Part shown: positions 11,361 to 23,197 of the stretch, piece after piece
How the letters are laid out: every line of letters starts with the position of its first letter
Numbering within the stretch: position 1 is the stretch's first letter
Assembly: GCA_029582155.1 (NCBI GenBank)
Contig: CM055911.1
Span: forward strand, 27,493,452 to 27,557,451
Direction of reading: 5' to 3'
Source of the DNA: Panopea generosa
Lineage: Eukaryota > Mollusca > Bivalvia > Adapedonta > Hiatellidae
DNA length: 64,000 nucleotides
The notes under the pieces: model-generated
Database searches by the model: none
What the model saw: the letters and a program-made list of their open reading frames with translations, nothing else
What the model was told of the DNA's origin: nothing
Translations under genes and position numbers: made by a program

Positions 11361-14300
11361 CTGTTTAGGAATATAAAACAAAAATGATGATGTTTCAGTA
11401 CGAGGAGAAATATACATTTTTTTCCAATATTTAAACGGATTAATTTAAATAATTGAAAGCCCAAAGCAGAATTAGAAAAAAATGTATGTTAACTTGTTCT
11501 ATATTGAATTTGGCAATTTGGTGTCACTTATATAATAGATACGATGACGATGCGGTTTTGGTAAGTGTACATGTACACATCTAGGGACAGCTAACGTTCT
11601 GTCTTTATACCATTTAACCATGACCACGATATATTCCGGGTATTTCGGAGGCAATACCTATTGTTTTGGATGTTGAAAGTCCATCCTTAAAAGTTGCTAG
11701 TTGAGCGTAGTTATCACATCTTCGTCACGTCCAGACAAAACAGCATTGTAACTTCATTTATAGTGTTATGTGTTATCTGAACCGAGCCGTTGTAGGTGTG
11801 CGTATTTTTCTTGAATTATTATCAATTTTATTGTCAATTAATTGACCAATAAGCTAACGGGATACATGTATTGAACGAGTAGAATTTGTGTTATTGTCAG
11901 TCACTTCAATTATTAATTATTATATTCTATTTTGTTTGATAATGTAAAACTTAAACCCAAAATAACACTAATATATAAGGCACGCTATAAATGGAAGCAT
12001 TTAGATTGAGATTGAATATACTAATTAGTTTTGAATTTTTGATAGATGACAATGTCAAAGATTCGAATACAGCAGGCTAATCATAGAATTGTTAACATAT
12101 TTTATGGGCATTTAGCGACATCTATGCAGGAAGTATACTGATAAATCATGACGATTAGCGGAAGTAATTCTCAAGATACAAGTTTCAAAGAGGTAGTCAG
12201 TTATACTTGGGAAAGCAAGGTATATGGTCATGTAGGAATTTTAGGCAGTTATATTTTGAAAGGCCAGGTGGACGGTCATGTAGAATTAAGTCAGTTAACA
12301 TGGGGGGAAACCAACTGTTAAGATGGGTTTTAGATGGTTGGGTGTTGTAGAAATGCAAGTTGGGTTGCGTGGTGGATTATGATAATGTTGGTGTTTAAGT
12401 AGGAACTGAAACTAAAATGGGAGCGTACTTTGAACCGTATTTTGAACTATATTTTAGAAACTATACATGTGTTTAATAGAATTCATTAAAGTTTAAAAAT
12501 GACAGTTGTAACAATGTAAGAAATAAATGTATATAGAAAATCGTGTGTTATGTGTTAATGATGTGCGATGGTGAAACAAGTTATAACTTCATTGTTAAGC
12601 TTATAAATCTATAATTATTGGTATAATTTAAATGCATTTAGCAGTGTTATTAATTATTTGCTGTATTAATATTTCCTAAAAGCAGTATTTTAACTATTTT
12701 ACCTGAGCATCCCCTTTCAAAGCAGCCTCTGTCATCCCTCGAGTCCCCAAAACATTGGAAACCGTTTCTGTCCGGGTAGGGACTCGAGCAATGTCTGTCC
12801 CTCCTCTGTAGTCCAACACCGCAAGTGACACTGCAGCTCCCCCAGGCGGACCACCGACTCCACGCCCCGTCAACTATTGCATAACAAAACTTGTAATCGG
12901 GTAATTTAACAAATACTTCCGTCAAGGCAAAACCAATCTTAAACCAGTAAGTAAAATGTTTATTTCAGTTGTAAGGCTCTAACGGCAGACTAGAATAAGT
13001 TTCATAGTCGTCTTTCGTATTTCAATGTTCAACTCGAAACTGACCGTAACTTAATCAACCTCCATTATTGAAGAGTACCATAGGTCAATATCGAAATACT
13101 ATATGTCATTTTATATTCTACACGAAACTGACCCTGACCGTAACCTGCTAAACATGCAATATTGAAGAGTAACAGGTCAATATGGAAAGACGATATGTTT
13201 TTTTATGTTCCTTAGGAAGCTGACCATAACCGCAACTTCTCAACCTCCAATATTGAAGAATACATAAGTCAATATCGAAATACTATGTCATTTTATATTC
13301 TACACGAAACTAACCCTAACAGTAACGTACTTAACCTCCAATATTGAAGAGTTTTATAGGTCAATATCAAAAGACGAAATGTTATTTTATATTCCACAGC
13401 AAGCTGACCATACATGTAACAGTAACGTACTCAACCTCCAATATTGAAGAATACATAAGGCAATATCGAAAGACGAAACATAATAGCTAACATTTCACTG
13501 CTGTCCCTAAGTTTATAAAATGTCGCTAAATGTATTTGTATATTTTTGCGTTATGGAATATTGAGATCAGAGAAATGTATGCATATGCATTCGTAACTCT
13601 GCTGGCATATATAAGAATTCTATATAATTATTATAATTATATCCTTCAGTGGCATATATAAGAAGTCTTTATATAAATACTTCAGTGATTTAGAATAGAA
13701 GTAATCACTTAACGTCTCACACACCAATTAATTTTGAACTGTTCTACATATAGAGACATGCACTTCTGGAACACTGGATACATTACCAATGGTTCTAAAA
13801 GTGCCTTATTCCCATAGATAGTCCTCTGCTGGTCCAAATATGCAGAAAAAAACATGGGGTTGACCAGGTTGCTTTTTCACAATTTCGATGGTTTGATGGC
13901 ACCCCTTCATTTTTGACAATTCTGCCCATTTGTTGCAGTGTATCACTACGCATCTTTAAACTGTTATAGCATCATCAAACAGTTCCCAGGGTCACCCAAA
14001 CTTTGCAGAAATCATGAAAATGTTCCAATGTTCCCATATGCACAAAGAAATATGATATTTTATGCATTTTTAAAAAAAAAATTACCCAACCGCTTTACAC
14101 AGCTCTAATTTCTTGGGCGTAATAATCTTGCTACCGTCATGCAAGGGAGGTAATTGTTCAGTGAGACCTTGAAGAGTAGATATTGTCATGACATGTGACT
14201 GAAATTTTTGTCGAACAAACCTTTACCATTTCTAAATATAAAAGTACGCCTTTTGAATTCATCGCGCAACTGTTTTCGAATTCATGCACCAAAATAAGAT

Positions 14301-17300
14301 GGCGGTCACACATGCATAAATCAGTTTCGGACGACTCGAAAACAGGAAAAACTGCCAAATTTTTTTAGCCATTGTACCTTAATAAAAATAATTCTAGAAA
14401 AAGAAATAGTTTGAAAATGTCCTTGTATTGCCTCCTATAGTGTATCTATCTGACTGCGTATTCATTTTATTGTATATGCAACATTACATAACTTAAGTGT
14501 CAAAATACATGACCATATATGGATAAATAGCTGTTTTTGCTTCAAATAATGCTCCGTTTTGTTGCGAAACTATATATTTGACTTTTTTTATATCTATAAC
14601 AAACAAATATTAATGTTTGAAGGTGCCCAGCAATAATTTGCATGTCACTGACACTAACCATGCCCCCTTTTTCAATACATGAATGAATAACATACTTTTG
14701 TACATGCATTAGATTCATTATCAACTATGAATATATCCCTTACCAATTGAGGTATCTATTAGGCATATATTAAATTCCTATACTATTTTGTTTATTTTAT
14801 CAATAAAAATAGCAAATGAAAGTAAAGTGTTCATGAAAATCACTTTAAAGCAAGAAAATGAAACGATGAATGAAAATGAGACAAAATATGGATACAGCAT
14901 ATTTGGCTGGACCGATAAGCTCATTGTAAAAAGACGGTTTGCTAAAGCGCATCTCTTTACGACAAATTAGTTTGAAATAAATATATCAAAGAATATCGCT
15001 ATAAGAAATATTTGTCGCGAGATGACTCGTTTCTTTACAGATTTTCCAAAACTGGCATAAAAAAATGGGCAGTTAAAATAGAGTTGTTGCAATAATTATA
15101 TGAAAATTAGAAATTGTCATATTTGAGAATGCTATACTGTTGAATGTGGAGAAAAATATTGTACACATTCAATAACAGACATTGAAAAAACATCATCTTC
15201 AATGAGAAAAATCTATATTCTATAGCAAGCATCATGTATTTTTATTTGAAAAAAAAGTAAGAAGAACAACCGAAAGAAATCAGATGATGGTACAAAAGTT
15301 TCAAGCACAGGTTAACTAAACGCTGAGAAATTATTACGCGAATCTGTTTCGCGTCATTTCAAAGATGTCGCATTTTACCATTTACCTGAATGTCCAAGAG
15401 TAGGTAAATACTGTGTATAAGCCAGACCCAGCCGCATAAATATCAACAATGAGGAGAAAAAAATGACAGTAAAACAAAAATGGCAGTCATACGCCATACC
15501 ATTAAAATGAAACGCGACAGTTTGGCGGTCGGTATATCGAAAACTGGATACAGAGCTGTTGATAACAAATATCAATGACAAAATAATGAAACAGGAAATT
15601 TCTCCATAATTCGTGATCAATATAATATTAATTGATAAACAGCGACATAAAAACAATATTGCTCATACGCGACCAACCGTATTGTCAAAAAGCATGCGCT
15701 AAAGAGTGGAAACAGTATCGCGACAAATGTTACCATTTTTATGTGGGTGGGGTATGAATTATACATAAATAATGAGTTTCTTACACAAAAAAATGGTTTA
15801 ACTTACATGAATCATGAAATCTGGATGCAGTGAATGCTCTAAACATGCTTTTGTTGTGATATATTAGCATCACTGTCTCTCTGTGTGACTTTCAAGTGTT
15901 TTTAAGAGCAAACTTCTATTCATTTTAGCCAGGATTTTGAGACAGATGGCTAAAATCAAGTCTTATCACATGATGCAGCAAAGCATATTTGCATACATGA
16001 TCATTTCTTTTTCAGTTAAGTAGATGATCTCACTTTTTGTTCCTTCCATTGAATTGAATAAATCCTGATTCCAACATTTCCATGACAAATTTTCAGCTGC
16101 TCAGTCTCATTGCCCTATTTGCTTTACTGTTTTAGCTTCAAGTTTGGTTTTGCCTGTGTGACACTTCTCTATTACACTCAAAGTCATCCATTTTTCACAA
16201 AAAAATACATTTATTTTTCCATTTAGAGGTTTCAAATACAGTATTTCCCATAGAAAGTGACATATTTTCAAAAAGAAAGTAAATCTGAATCACAAAGATG
16301 CAGTTTCCTCCCAGCGTCTACCGAAAATGATCTGATTCTTGAACGTCTCACACACCAATTAATTTTGTACTGTTCTACATATAGAGACATGCACTTCTGG
16401 AACACTGGATACATTACCAATGGTTCTAAAAGTGCCTTATTCCCATAGATAGTCCTCTGCTGGTCCAAATATGCAGAAAAAAACATGGGGTTGACCAGGT
16501 TGCTTTTTCACAATTTCGATGGTTTGATGGCACCCCTTCATTTTTGACAATTCTGCCCATTTGTTGCAGTGTATCACTACGCATCTTTAAACTGTTATAG
16601 CATCATCAAACAGTTCCCAGGGTCACCCAAACTTTGCAGAAATCATGAAAATGTTCCAATGTTCCCATATGCACAAAGAAATATGATATTTTATGCATTT
16701 TTAAAAAAAAAATTACCCAACCGCTTTACACAGCTCTAATTTCTTGGGCGTAATAATCTTGCTACCGTCATGCAAGGGAGGTAATTGTTCAGTGAGACCT
16801 TAAGCATAATTATATACTGTGATTATTACACTGATAGAAATATGAAACAAGTTTTAACTTACTCGGACATTTTCCCATAGTGCAAAGTATATGTTGTGTG
16901 GAATTTCCTACACAATCAAGACCTCCGTGCGCAGGTGCCGGATCTGAACAGGTGCGCGTTCTTGTCATCTGACCACTTTCACATGAAACGTCACAGCTTG
17001 TCCAGTTTGACCAAAAGGACCACGAGCCGTCAACTTTTAATAATGACAAATGGTTCAATTTCGTTATATTTGAAAGGCATTAAATATAGATAATGATACA
17101 CAGGATGTAACGTCATATGTGACTTCAGGCAACTTTACAAATTAGTTTGGTTTGAAACCTATTGACTTTAACATTGCCTTGTCACAATATATTAAATAGA
17201 AAGCAAAACTATAAACATAGTTTACACTTTTACTATTCTGCTTAAAGTACAAACGAATTGTTACTTACTGACATTGCACAAACCGCAGTATTTCCTACAG

Positions 17301-20300
17301 ACGGTTTTCGCGTGATTCACGTCAGTGCAGACATTGGATATAGAACTGACTCGCTCACAATCAAAACTCGGGTCGTCTATACAGTCGCCGAATTCGTTAA
17401 CAACTGTATTAAAAGCAAAAGAATTCATAAGATATGAATTGAAAAAAAAATACAAGAATTACAAAATAGAATCCAGTTAATACGATGTCAGATTAAGGTC
17501 ATCGTCACATCAACCTCTAACTAGGCTCGATGGTCGGTTGACTCATACTTGTTTGAAGCATTGTTTTTGCTATCTATTCTTGCTGTTGATGCTACAACTA
17601 TCGCAATGAATTAAACAAGGAATGCTCACAAATGTGAATTGAGTATGTAAATTTTTATTTATGCCAATAATAAAGTTAAGATTTGCCATGAAACATCATT
17701 AGATAAATTCTTCTCCTCAATTTACATACAATATTTCTAAATTACCTCTTTATAATAAATATTGGTAATACGTGACCTATTCAATAACTACATGTGATGG
17801 CGGTTTGCTGATTTAGATTCAGATCTTGAGTCAGTAAAAAACTATTATTTCCGTTCTTAAGATTATGGTCCAAAACCAAAAAAAAAGGCAAATTTATTAT
17901 AGCAACTCGTCATTAAATTGTCAATATGCAGGGATGTAGGATGCAGTGGCATTTATATGCAGTACATTGATGAAATCAAAATGTTGTAAACATCTTTAGC
18001 ATGACGCAACTTACTGGAGATTCCAGAAGAACACAGTTTTTTGTTACAAGCGTCTACAGAACAGCATTGGGAACAAGTCACGTGGTCTGATGTAGAACGT
18101 CCAATAATGGAGATTGGTGATACGGTTGTACTGGATACGTGTAGACATTCCTGTGGGAAGATAAGACACAAGTGTTGTAACAAATATTGGCTCCGTTTCA
18201 CACAAAGGCTTGCTTGGAGTTGAGGATAAAAATGAAAATGATAAAATAAACATAATAAGCAAATAAAAAGAAATATATGCCCAACAAGTGACATGCTATA
18301 CAAAAGATACAACCGCCAAAATTGCCGGAAATGATAATAAAGGTTACCGCGTTGAACGATAAGTAGCAAAACAGCTGCTTAAGAGTTCAAACCTTTGTAA
18401 CGGGTGCCGCGTTGAGCGATAAGTAGCAAAACAGCTGCTTAAGAGTTCAAACCTTTGTAACGGGTAGCCTCGCTCTTACCTCCTCTTACCTCACTATCAC
18501 ATCATAAAACGAGGCAATGTAAACAAACGTGTACGACTGCTCTCTTACAAACACAACTGTATACACATGTGTACGGTGTAAAATACAAAACCGATCAGTT
18601 GAATCTATAGATGGTTACTTTTCAAAATCCCGAGCATCTAGAGACTAATGATAAGGGTCGGACAAAATGAATAAACGAACACGTATGCAGCGCCTCTGTT
18701 TAAGGAATTAGGAAGGCTTCTCCAACGTTGAGGCTTCACCTCTTTAACCTTTACAAACGTTCCGTACGTTGAGATTAAATCAATATAATATATGTCGACA
18801 AAATGTACACACGGAATAATCATATCAATTCATGTTTATACAACTGTTGCATTTCCTGTTTTAAAAATGCTAATACAAATGCATGTCCCCATTAAGTTTC
18901 TTGTAGCATGCGCCAGAGCGTTGTCAGATAATTAATTTAAATCTGGTAATTAGTAAAACAGATCAGCATATTTTATTGTTTTAAGCAATGTTGCACTAAC
19001 TGCTCCTTTGAACTAACAATAAGACACGAAAAGTAAAACAGAATATTGTTATAGAACACTTTTATAAAGCAAGTAAAATCCACTTACTTGTTCTTGTGCA
19101 CAACCGAGCGTGTATGTCATCTGGTCGCCGACACCAGTTGCCTTCGTAAAGCATTTCTGAAAAGCAATTATAATATTTATAATTCAATATTTATAAACGG
19201 GTCGTTGCGGGAGATCATGAAAAAGGATTTTTTAAAAAAAATATTGGAAGGTATATGATTCAACATTAATATTGAGGACACCACACGTAATAAGGATAAA
19301 ATGGTGCACGCAATTTGTATTCTTACTTCTTTTCGTAAAGACCTGTCAATGGATATTTCAAAAGTCATCTTCATTCGTTATCACGTCACCTTTATACAAC
19401 AAGGTACGAGATAGAATTTTCGTTGTATGCGGCGCCATAATCGACATTGGTATTTTACCGAGTGTTTCCGGTAGGTAATGCTACATCAAGATTAAATACT
19501 ATTTTTTCAAACATTGTAAGGTGTGATTGTACAAAAACACTCACAAATTTATCCGCACTATTGACTGTCTTATAACATTTTTTTGTTATTGATGTAGATA
19601 TAAGGTAAATACCTCATTTGCTTTACACTGCTCGATGGTGTGACAGTTGGCCGTGCTGTTCACATTGGTGCATTTGTAACAATCCAAGGCATCTGTGAGA
19701 CGAAGTAGATAATAATCCAACATGTAATAGTTATAATAGTAGATATCACACACACAACCAGTCATGCTAAGTAAATGTCATTTTATAAGGCAGTGTCCGT
19801 CTGTCAGTCCGCCCGCCGTCTGTAATTTTTTTTTTTATTATGAAGTATAAACATATATAACTAAACGAATGATTATTGTCATTTTATGAAGAACTCTTTT
19901 GTTTCTATTTGATTCCCAAATCAATATGTCGTTGTGACTCGGTTAGACATCAACAAAAAATTGGTCATTTTATTTTTTTGTTGTGAAATATTTGAATACC
20001 ACATTATTTGCACACTAAAATATAAGCTTTTCATCAATACATTTGCAAACATGCGTATCCCACTGCATCCTTTACATAATCAATTACAGGTATAATTACG
20101 TACATTTATGCATTAAGGTTGATATGTAAATGCATACACACTTACATAGTTTACATACAACTATATGTACGTAATCAAGCACGTGTACAACCGTATCACA
20201 GATGCGCACGCGCACATACTTGTAAAACCGATGTTTGCAACATTTAAACAAGACGATAAAATTAACTTGCCTATGTTCACCGATTGCAGCAATATTACCA

Positions 20301-20319
20301 ACAGCAATAGGAACATCAT
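11193..20319 (-). CDS. spliced gene model: secreted LU-ShK-TSP1(x3) protein, 3' end missing
   Basis: Eight exons on the minus strand can be joined: 20319-20271 (signal peptide), 19692-19613, 19156-19088 and 18150-18015 (one Ly6/uPAR domain), 17403-17269 (ShK), 17033-16863, 12873-12703 and 11360-11193 (TSP1). Phases agree throughout: SP to LU phase 1, both introns inside LU phase 0, every later junction phase 1. The product would be an exported, disulfide-rich protein. LU, ShK and TSP1 modules commonly mediate extracellular binding or matrix interaction; the target here is unknown. No stop codon follows the last exon before the satellite array, so the gene is truncated, or continues across or beyond the array. 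An alternative is two genes, because a second signal-peptide-like exon lies at 15386-15497. Exon calls are strong, the joining is inferred. Confidence 0.72.
11361..12702. other. intron between TSP1 exons 2 and 3
   Basis: No coding signal. The first ~280 bases (11370-11650) match the sequence beside the TSP1 exons at 58460-58750 and, less fully, 59110-59340 and 59500-59710. This shows that whole exon-plus-flank units were copied between loci. The remainder is AT-rich and unannotated. Confidence 0.6.
12703..12873 (-). CDS. TSP1 domain exon 2
   Basis: A 171-base phase 1-1 exon (acceptor GCAATAG, donor TCAG|GTAAAA). It encodes VDGAWSRWSAWGSCSVTCG, then RRDRHCSSPYP and a final CFERGCS. Tryptophan ladder, basic strand and six cysteines are all intact. 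Its inverted counterpart at 50558-50724 shares both splice sites but is destroyed by stops. Confidence 0.9.
13020..13490. repeat. ~95-bp degenerate tandem repeat in an intron
   Basis: About five units share CAACCTCCAATATTGAAGA, AGGTCAATATCGAAA and a GACCATAACC-type stretch. Related single pieces occur near 58130 and 58785 and, inverted, near 50390 and 51490, all in the introns of related loci. The motif therefore belongs to the ancestral intron of this gene family. Confidence 0.75.
13714..14167. mobile_element. 454-bp MITE-like inverted-repeat element, copy 1
   Basis: Same termini (GTCTCAC...GTGAGAC), length and orientation as the copy at 16345-16798, and almost identical to it. Both lie in introns of the LU-ShK-TSP1 gene. 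Short minus-strand frames inside are not conserved intact in the third copy and are probably not genes. Confidence 0.75.
14168..15385. other. intronic sequence without recognised features
   Basis: AT-rich sequence between two copies of the inverted-repeat element. Short open frames on both strands lack splice support and resemble nothing recognised. Confidence 0.5.
15386..15497 (-). CDS. candidate alternative signal-peptide exon
   Basis: From an ATG at 15497 the minus strand encodes MAYDCHFCFTVIFFSSLLIF, then MRLGLAYTQYLPTLGHS, a signal-peptide-like stretch. It ends in phase 1 at a good donor (CATTCAG|GTAAAT). Phase 1 is exactly what the next TSP1 exon (12873-12703) needs. It may be an internal promoter/first exon or the start of a separate TSP1 gene. 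The frame is also open upstream of this ATG, so the start is uncertain and the exon has no second copy to support it. Confidence 0.35.
16345..16798. mobile_element. 454-bp MITE-like inverted-repeat element, copy 2
   Basis: Starts GTCTCACACACC and ends GTGAGAC, giving a short terminal inverted repeat. It matches the element at 13714-14167 along its full 454 bases with very few differences. Internal sequence includes CATGGGGTTGACCAGGTTGC and GCTACCGTCATGCAAGGGAG. No transposase is encoded, so it would be non-autonomous. A clear target-site duplication is not visible. Confidence 0.75.
16863..17033 (-). CDS. TSP1 domain exon 1
   Basis: A 171-base phase 1-1 exon (acceptor TTAAAAG, donor CCGA|GTAAGT). 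It encodes VDGSWSFWSNWTSCDVSC, then RTRTCSDP and a terminal CTMGKCP. The WxxWxxW tryptophan ladder, the CSxxC-type pair, the Arg-rich strand and the six-cysteine spacing are all present. The WSxW context is a usual site of C-mannosylation in this family. A 454-bp inverted-repeat element ends about 65 bases from its donor. Confidence 0.9.
17269..17403 (-). CDS. ShK-type domain exon
   Basis: A 135-base exon with symmetric phase 1-1 borders (acceptor AATACAG, donor GTCA|GTAAGT). It encodes about 45 residues with six cysteines spaced as in the ShKT family: CIDDPSFDC at the start and CRKYCGLC at the end. In animals this fold is a common accessory module of secreted enzymes and matrix proteins, and in some lineages a channel blocker. 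Its position between LU and TSP1 exons points to an accessory extracellular module. No ShK exon is found in the other two loci. Confidence 0.82.
18015..18150 (-). CDS. LU domain exon 3
   Basis: Acceptor CTTCCCACAG and donor CTCCA|GTAAGT bound a 136-base exon entering in phase 0 and leaving in phase 1. It encodes ECLHVSS, a Ser/Thr-rich stretch, and then CSQCCSVDACNKKLC. The CC...DxCN ending is the diagnostic C terminus of Ly6/uPAR domains. With exons 1 and 2 the domain is complete (about 95 residues, at least ten cysteines). Most of this exon is deleted in the inverted paralogue at 49638. Confidence 0.82.
18347..18468. repeat. 60-bp tandem duplication in an intron
   Basis: About 60 bases beginning CCGCGTTGAACGATAAGTAG are repeated immediately, with one visible substitution (GAACG to GAGCG). 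It lies in the intron between LU exons 2 and 3. No function is evident. Confidence 0.85.
19088..19156 (-). CDS. LU domain exon 2
   Basis: Acceptor GCTTTTCAG and donor CAA|GTAAGT bound a 69-base, phase 0-0 exon encoding KCFTKATGVGDQMTYTLGCA and three more residues. It supplies the central cysteines of the LU domain. The paralogous exon at 48832-48900 is nearly identical but has lost the acceptor AG and the first Cys. Confidence 0.8.
19613..19692 (-). CDS. LU (Ly6/uPAR) domain exon 1
   Basis: The acceptor TCTCACAG at 19693 opens an 80-base exon in phase 1 that ends in phase 0 at ...AATGAG|GTATTT. It encodes DALDCYKC...NCH...QCKANE, the classic LxCYxC opening of the three-finger LU fold. A same-length paralogous exon lies at 48358-48437 on the plus strand. 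Known families with this opening (Ly6, uPAR, prostate stem cell antigen) are GPI-anchored or secreted. Here the following ShK and TSP1 exons argue for a secreted multidomain chain. Confidence 0.8.
20271..20319 (-). CDS. signal-peptide exon of the LU-ShK-TSP1 gene
   Basis: Opens with two adjacent ATGs and encodes MMFLLLLVILLQSVNI, a short hydrophobic signal peptide. It ends in phase 1 (ATA G|). The donor is the non-canonical GC type, AACATAG|GCAAGT, an accepted minor donor with otherwise perfect consensus. The next exon starts in phase 1 and completes an Asp codon, then ALDCYKC. A TTTCAG stands just upstream of the ATG, so a 5' UTR intron is possible. Cleavage near the junction would put the LU domain at the mature N terminus. 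Confidence 0.62.
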
Positions 20320-21069
20320 TTCTCTGAAAGATAATAATATATATATACATATATAATATAATGACCATATTTAATGAGGAAACTGTGTTGGACTAAGTCC
20401 AATCTTTCCAGAAGTCCTCAACAACAAATTTAATTGCTGATCTTGACAAGAGAATATAGAAATGTTGAAGATTACTATTTAATATATGGTTTGTATGTTT
20501 TGATCTGCTTCAACGAATATATTTACTTTTAAGTATAGAATACTATATGATTGTTTAGTAAAATGGGGGAAGGAATTTCAAATTATACCTCTTGAATTTG
20601 CCATTTTTTTCTACATAAATCACAATTTGTATTTATGGATGTAATACAAGAAAAAGAGTAAAAGAACAACCACACGTCTGGAAAAAAAACACTTTTAGTG
20701 TAAGAATATGCGCTACTTGTATAAAAAATGTTGGTTTATTCCATTACCCAAATAACTTAATGAATTAATTGATTAATGAGCTCTTTAAAACAAACAAGAA
20801 CTACTAAACCTTACCGTTACGAGATATCCACTCGCCTAATGGTGCAGTTAACATAACCTCGTGACGTTCTTATCAGTACCTTGTTTAGACAAACATTATT
20901 TAGGAATCGCCGTCCTATATTTTGGTTTAAAGGGAAACTATGACAATATTAATAAAGTTTCACTCGACAGTATCTCTGAAAAAAATATACTTTATAAACA
21001 CGATGTAATTGTCTCTGAATGGAGTTTAACGCCATTTTTAACACATTTCAGGTTATATATGGCATATTG
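20320..21069. other. 5' flank of the LU-ShK-TSP1 gene, no feature recognised
   Basis: AT-rich sequence upstream of the first exon. An alternating AT run (about 20334-20360) includes ATATAATAT, which could serve as a TATA-like element on the minus strand; this is weak. A short plus-strand frame at 20861-21091 has no recognisable domain. Confidence 0.35.
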
Positions 21070-21232
21070 GTGGAGGAAGACGTCAGAATGAATCTGAGTA
21101 GAACCGCCGTCCTTCCGCAAGTAACTGACAAACTTTCACACATAAAGTTTTCGGAGTGAGCTGGACTCAAACCTACGACCTTAGCGTTGATAAGTAAGTT
21201 ATCGTGAGATTGCGCAATAGACCGCTTACTAG
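21070..21232 (-). mobile_element. tRNA-derived SINE, subfamily 1
   Basis: Read on the minus strand, it has a tRNA-like B box (GTAGGTTTGAGTCC), then AAAACTTTATGTGTGAAAGT, CAGTTACTTGCGG and TCTACTCAGATTCATTCTG. The same order occurs on the plus strand at 45208-45362, which establishes it as a dispersed element. Confidence 0.7.
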
Positions 21233-22430
21233 ATACATATACATGATGTGGTATTGAAAAAGATTACCGGGGTATGTATTCGGATCCTTATTTTTGTATC
21301 CATTTTTTTTAAAAAAAAGACATCATTTTTGTATTTTTTTTAAAATTGACACAGGCTTCGTTTGTATATGGTGATATATAACAAAAATGTAATTCCATCA
21401 GTTTTTATTCATGCAATATTAAAACAATCCAAGGAATTTAGATAGGAATTTTCATTCACATGTTTAAAACGAACACGATGTCCCAAGCTTTACAAAAAGT
21501 GTCAATACAATAATTTATAATCACATGCATAACTATAATACTTATATTTATCCTCCGTAGAGAATTATTATGCTTCGTAGGAAAGTATGTAAAATATCAA
21601 TTTGGTTACATGTAACTCGCTTGGTATTTGATAATACTCCTATAATAAAGGTGATTAAACAATTCAAGAGGAGTTGGATTCAATCTATGTTATTTCTCTA
21701 TCTTTCTCTATCGCACAGTGCGCTCAACAACAGTCAATATAATACATCTATTATTGCCGTATCAATTGGAATGATCGGATATCCTGTCAACCGTATGTAG
21801 AATTTGCACTCTGAAAGTATACAATTAATGCATACTAAATATAAAGACAAACCATTAACGAAACATCATTATACATTTACAATATCATAAAAAATCACAA
21901 CTTAAAAATTCGGCAAATGATGAGTCGTAACACGTGTAAGTTTGTACGTGTTCTTTACACGTAAATAATATGTCTATACGAATAAGTATGTGTCTAGTGG
22001 CTATCGCTTATATTCTATATACGTAACCCATGAAACATAACATCTTAAACATTACATATTGAAATATACAATTCACATATATAAGACATAACTCACCAGT
22101 TTGTGGAACCAAATGTTTACATCACATAGTTATACGTCCGTGGGTGTAAAATATGATTTGATTCATTATAATAAGTAAAATTTAATTGCAAATATAGCGC
22201 AGAGTGTCCCTTTAAGAATGAGATAAGACGGTACTTATGTGTCTCCCTGTCGTACCAGAACTCAATAACCTCAATGCACTTTACGTCGTCTTTCTTGTAT
22301 CGACTTTACGTTGATTAAGGCAGATCTGAAACCTGTTACATATATCATTGCAATTTTAGATTGTTTTGCTTACCAATTGAAGTATTGTCCGTTAGGTCTT
22401 ACCTGACACGAATTAAGCTTCGCCAATATG
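21233..22430. other. no recognised gene
   Basis: AT-rich, with A/T homopolymers near 21301-21345. The 76-codon open frame at 21570-21800 has no domain, repeat or splice support. Confidence 0.4.
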
Positions 22431-22933
22431 TTTCCATGTAGCTTTTCGTGAGTGCGACATGATGCCGATTTATTAATGTGTTCGAATCGGCTTACCAACA
22501 GTATTATGACTATTTACGTTTGAACACCGAACATTAATTTTACGGATTTACACGGATTATTCATGAGTGCCGAGTAAAACCTTACGGACAGTACGTGTTT
22601 ATCCATATACTTAAACGTTGAAGGTACACGTGGAACATGACATCACAGATTATTCATGAGTGCCAAGTAAAACCTTACGGACAATACGTGTTTATCCATA
22701 TACTTAAACGTTGAAGGTACACGTGGAACATGACATCACAGATTATTCATGAGTGCCAAGTAAAACCATACGGACAATACAAGTTTATCCATATACTTAG
22801 ACGTTGAAGGTACACGTGGAACACGTCATCACGGATTATTCGTGAGTGCCGAGTAAAACCTTACAGACATTACGTGTTTATCCGTAAACTTAGAAGTTGA
22901 AGGTGCACGTGGAACACGACATCACAGCTTATT
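22431..22933. repeat. 93-bp tandem repeat (4 units) with its unique head
   Basis: GATTATTCATGAGTGC-type starts recur at 22555, 22648, 22741 and 22834, exactly 93 bases apart, with a partial unit at 22927. Each unit carries GAGTAAAACCTTACGGACA and GAAGGTACACGTGGAACA. The head at 22431-22554 is present inverted at 59385-59500, so the array sits inside a dispersed element. Confidence 0.85.
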
Positions 22934-23045
22934 CATATGCACATACTCGGCCATTAAAACATTTAACACTGTAACTATCAATATTTCGGTATTCTCATAA
23001 CGACATATAATGGTTAAGCTAAATGTATAAAGAGTAATTACTTCG

Positions 23046-23197
23046 GGCCCGATTAGCTCTGTCGATTACGCGTATGACTATCAATCCCCGCCCGGCAACA
23101 GTCTCCATGATGATTGGTATACGACATTGTGTCTCATTATCATTCGTCTCTCATCGCCGATTTAAGTGGGAAAGTAATCAATTATTTGCGGAGATGG
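23046..23197 (+). mobile_element. tRNA-derived SINE, subfamily 2, B box deleted
   Basis: The head GCCCGATTAGCTCTGTCGAT carries a clear A box. The body CAACAGTCTCC...GTGTCTCATTATCATTCGTC and tail GTGGGAAAGT...TTTGCGG match the minus-strand copy at 54970-55145. About 22 bases that include the B box (present in that copy) are missing here, so RNA polymerase III transcription of this copy is unlikely. Confidence 0.75.

Noticed and set aside
16268-16486. Minus-strand frame inside the MITE-like element as a transposon protein
   Set aside because: The frame runs out of the element at one end and is broken in the diverged copy at 25632. Too short for a transposase.
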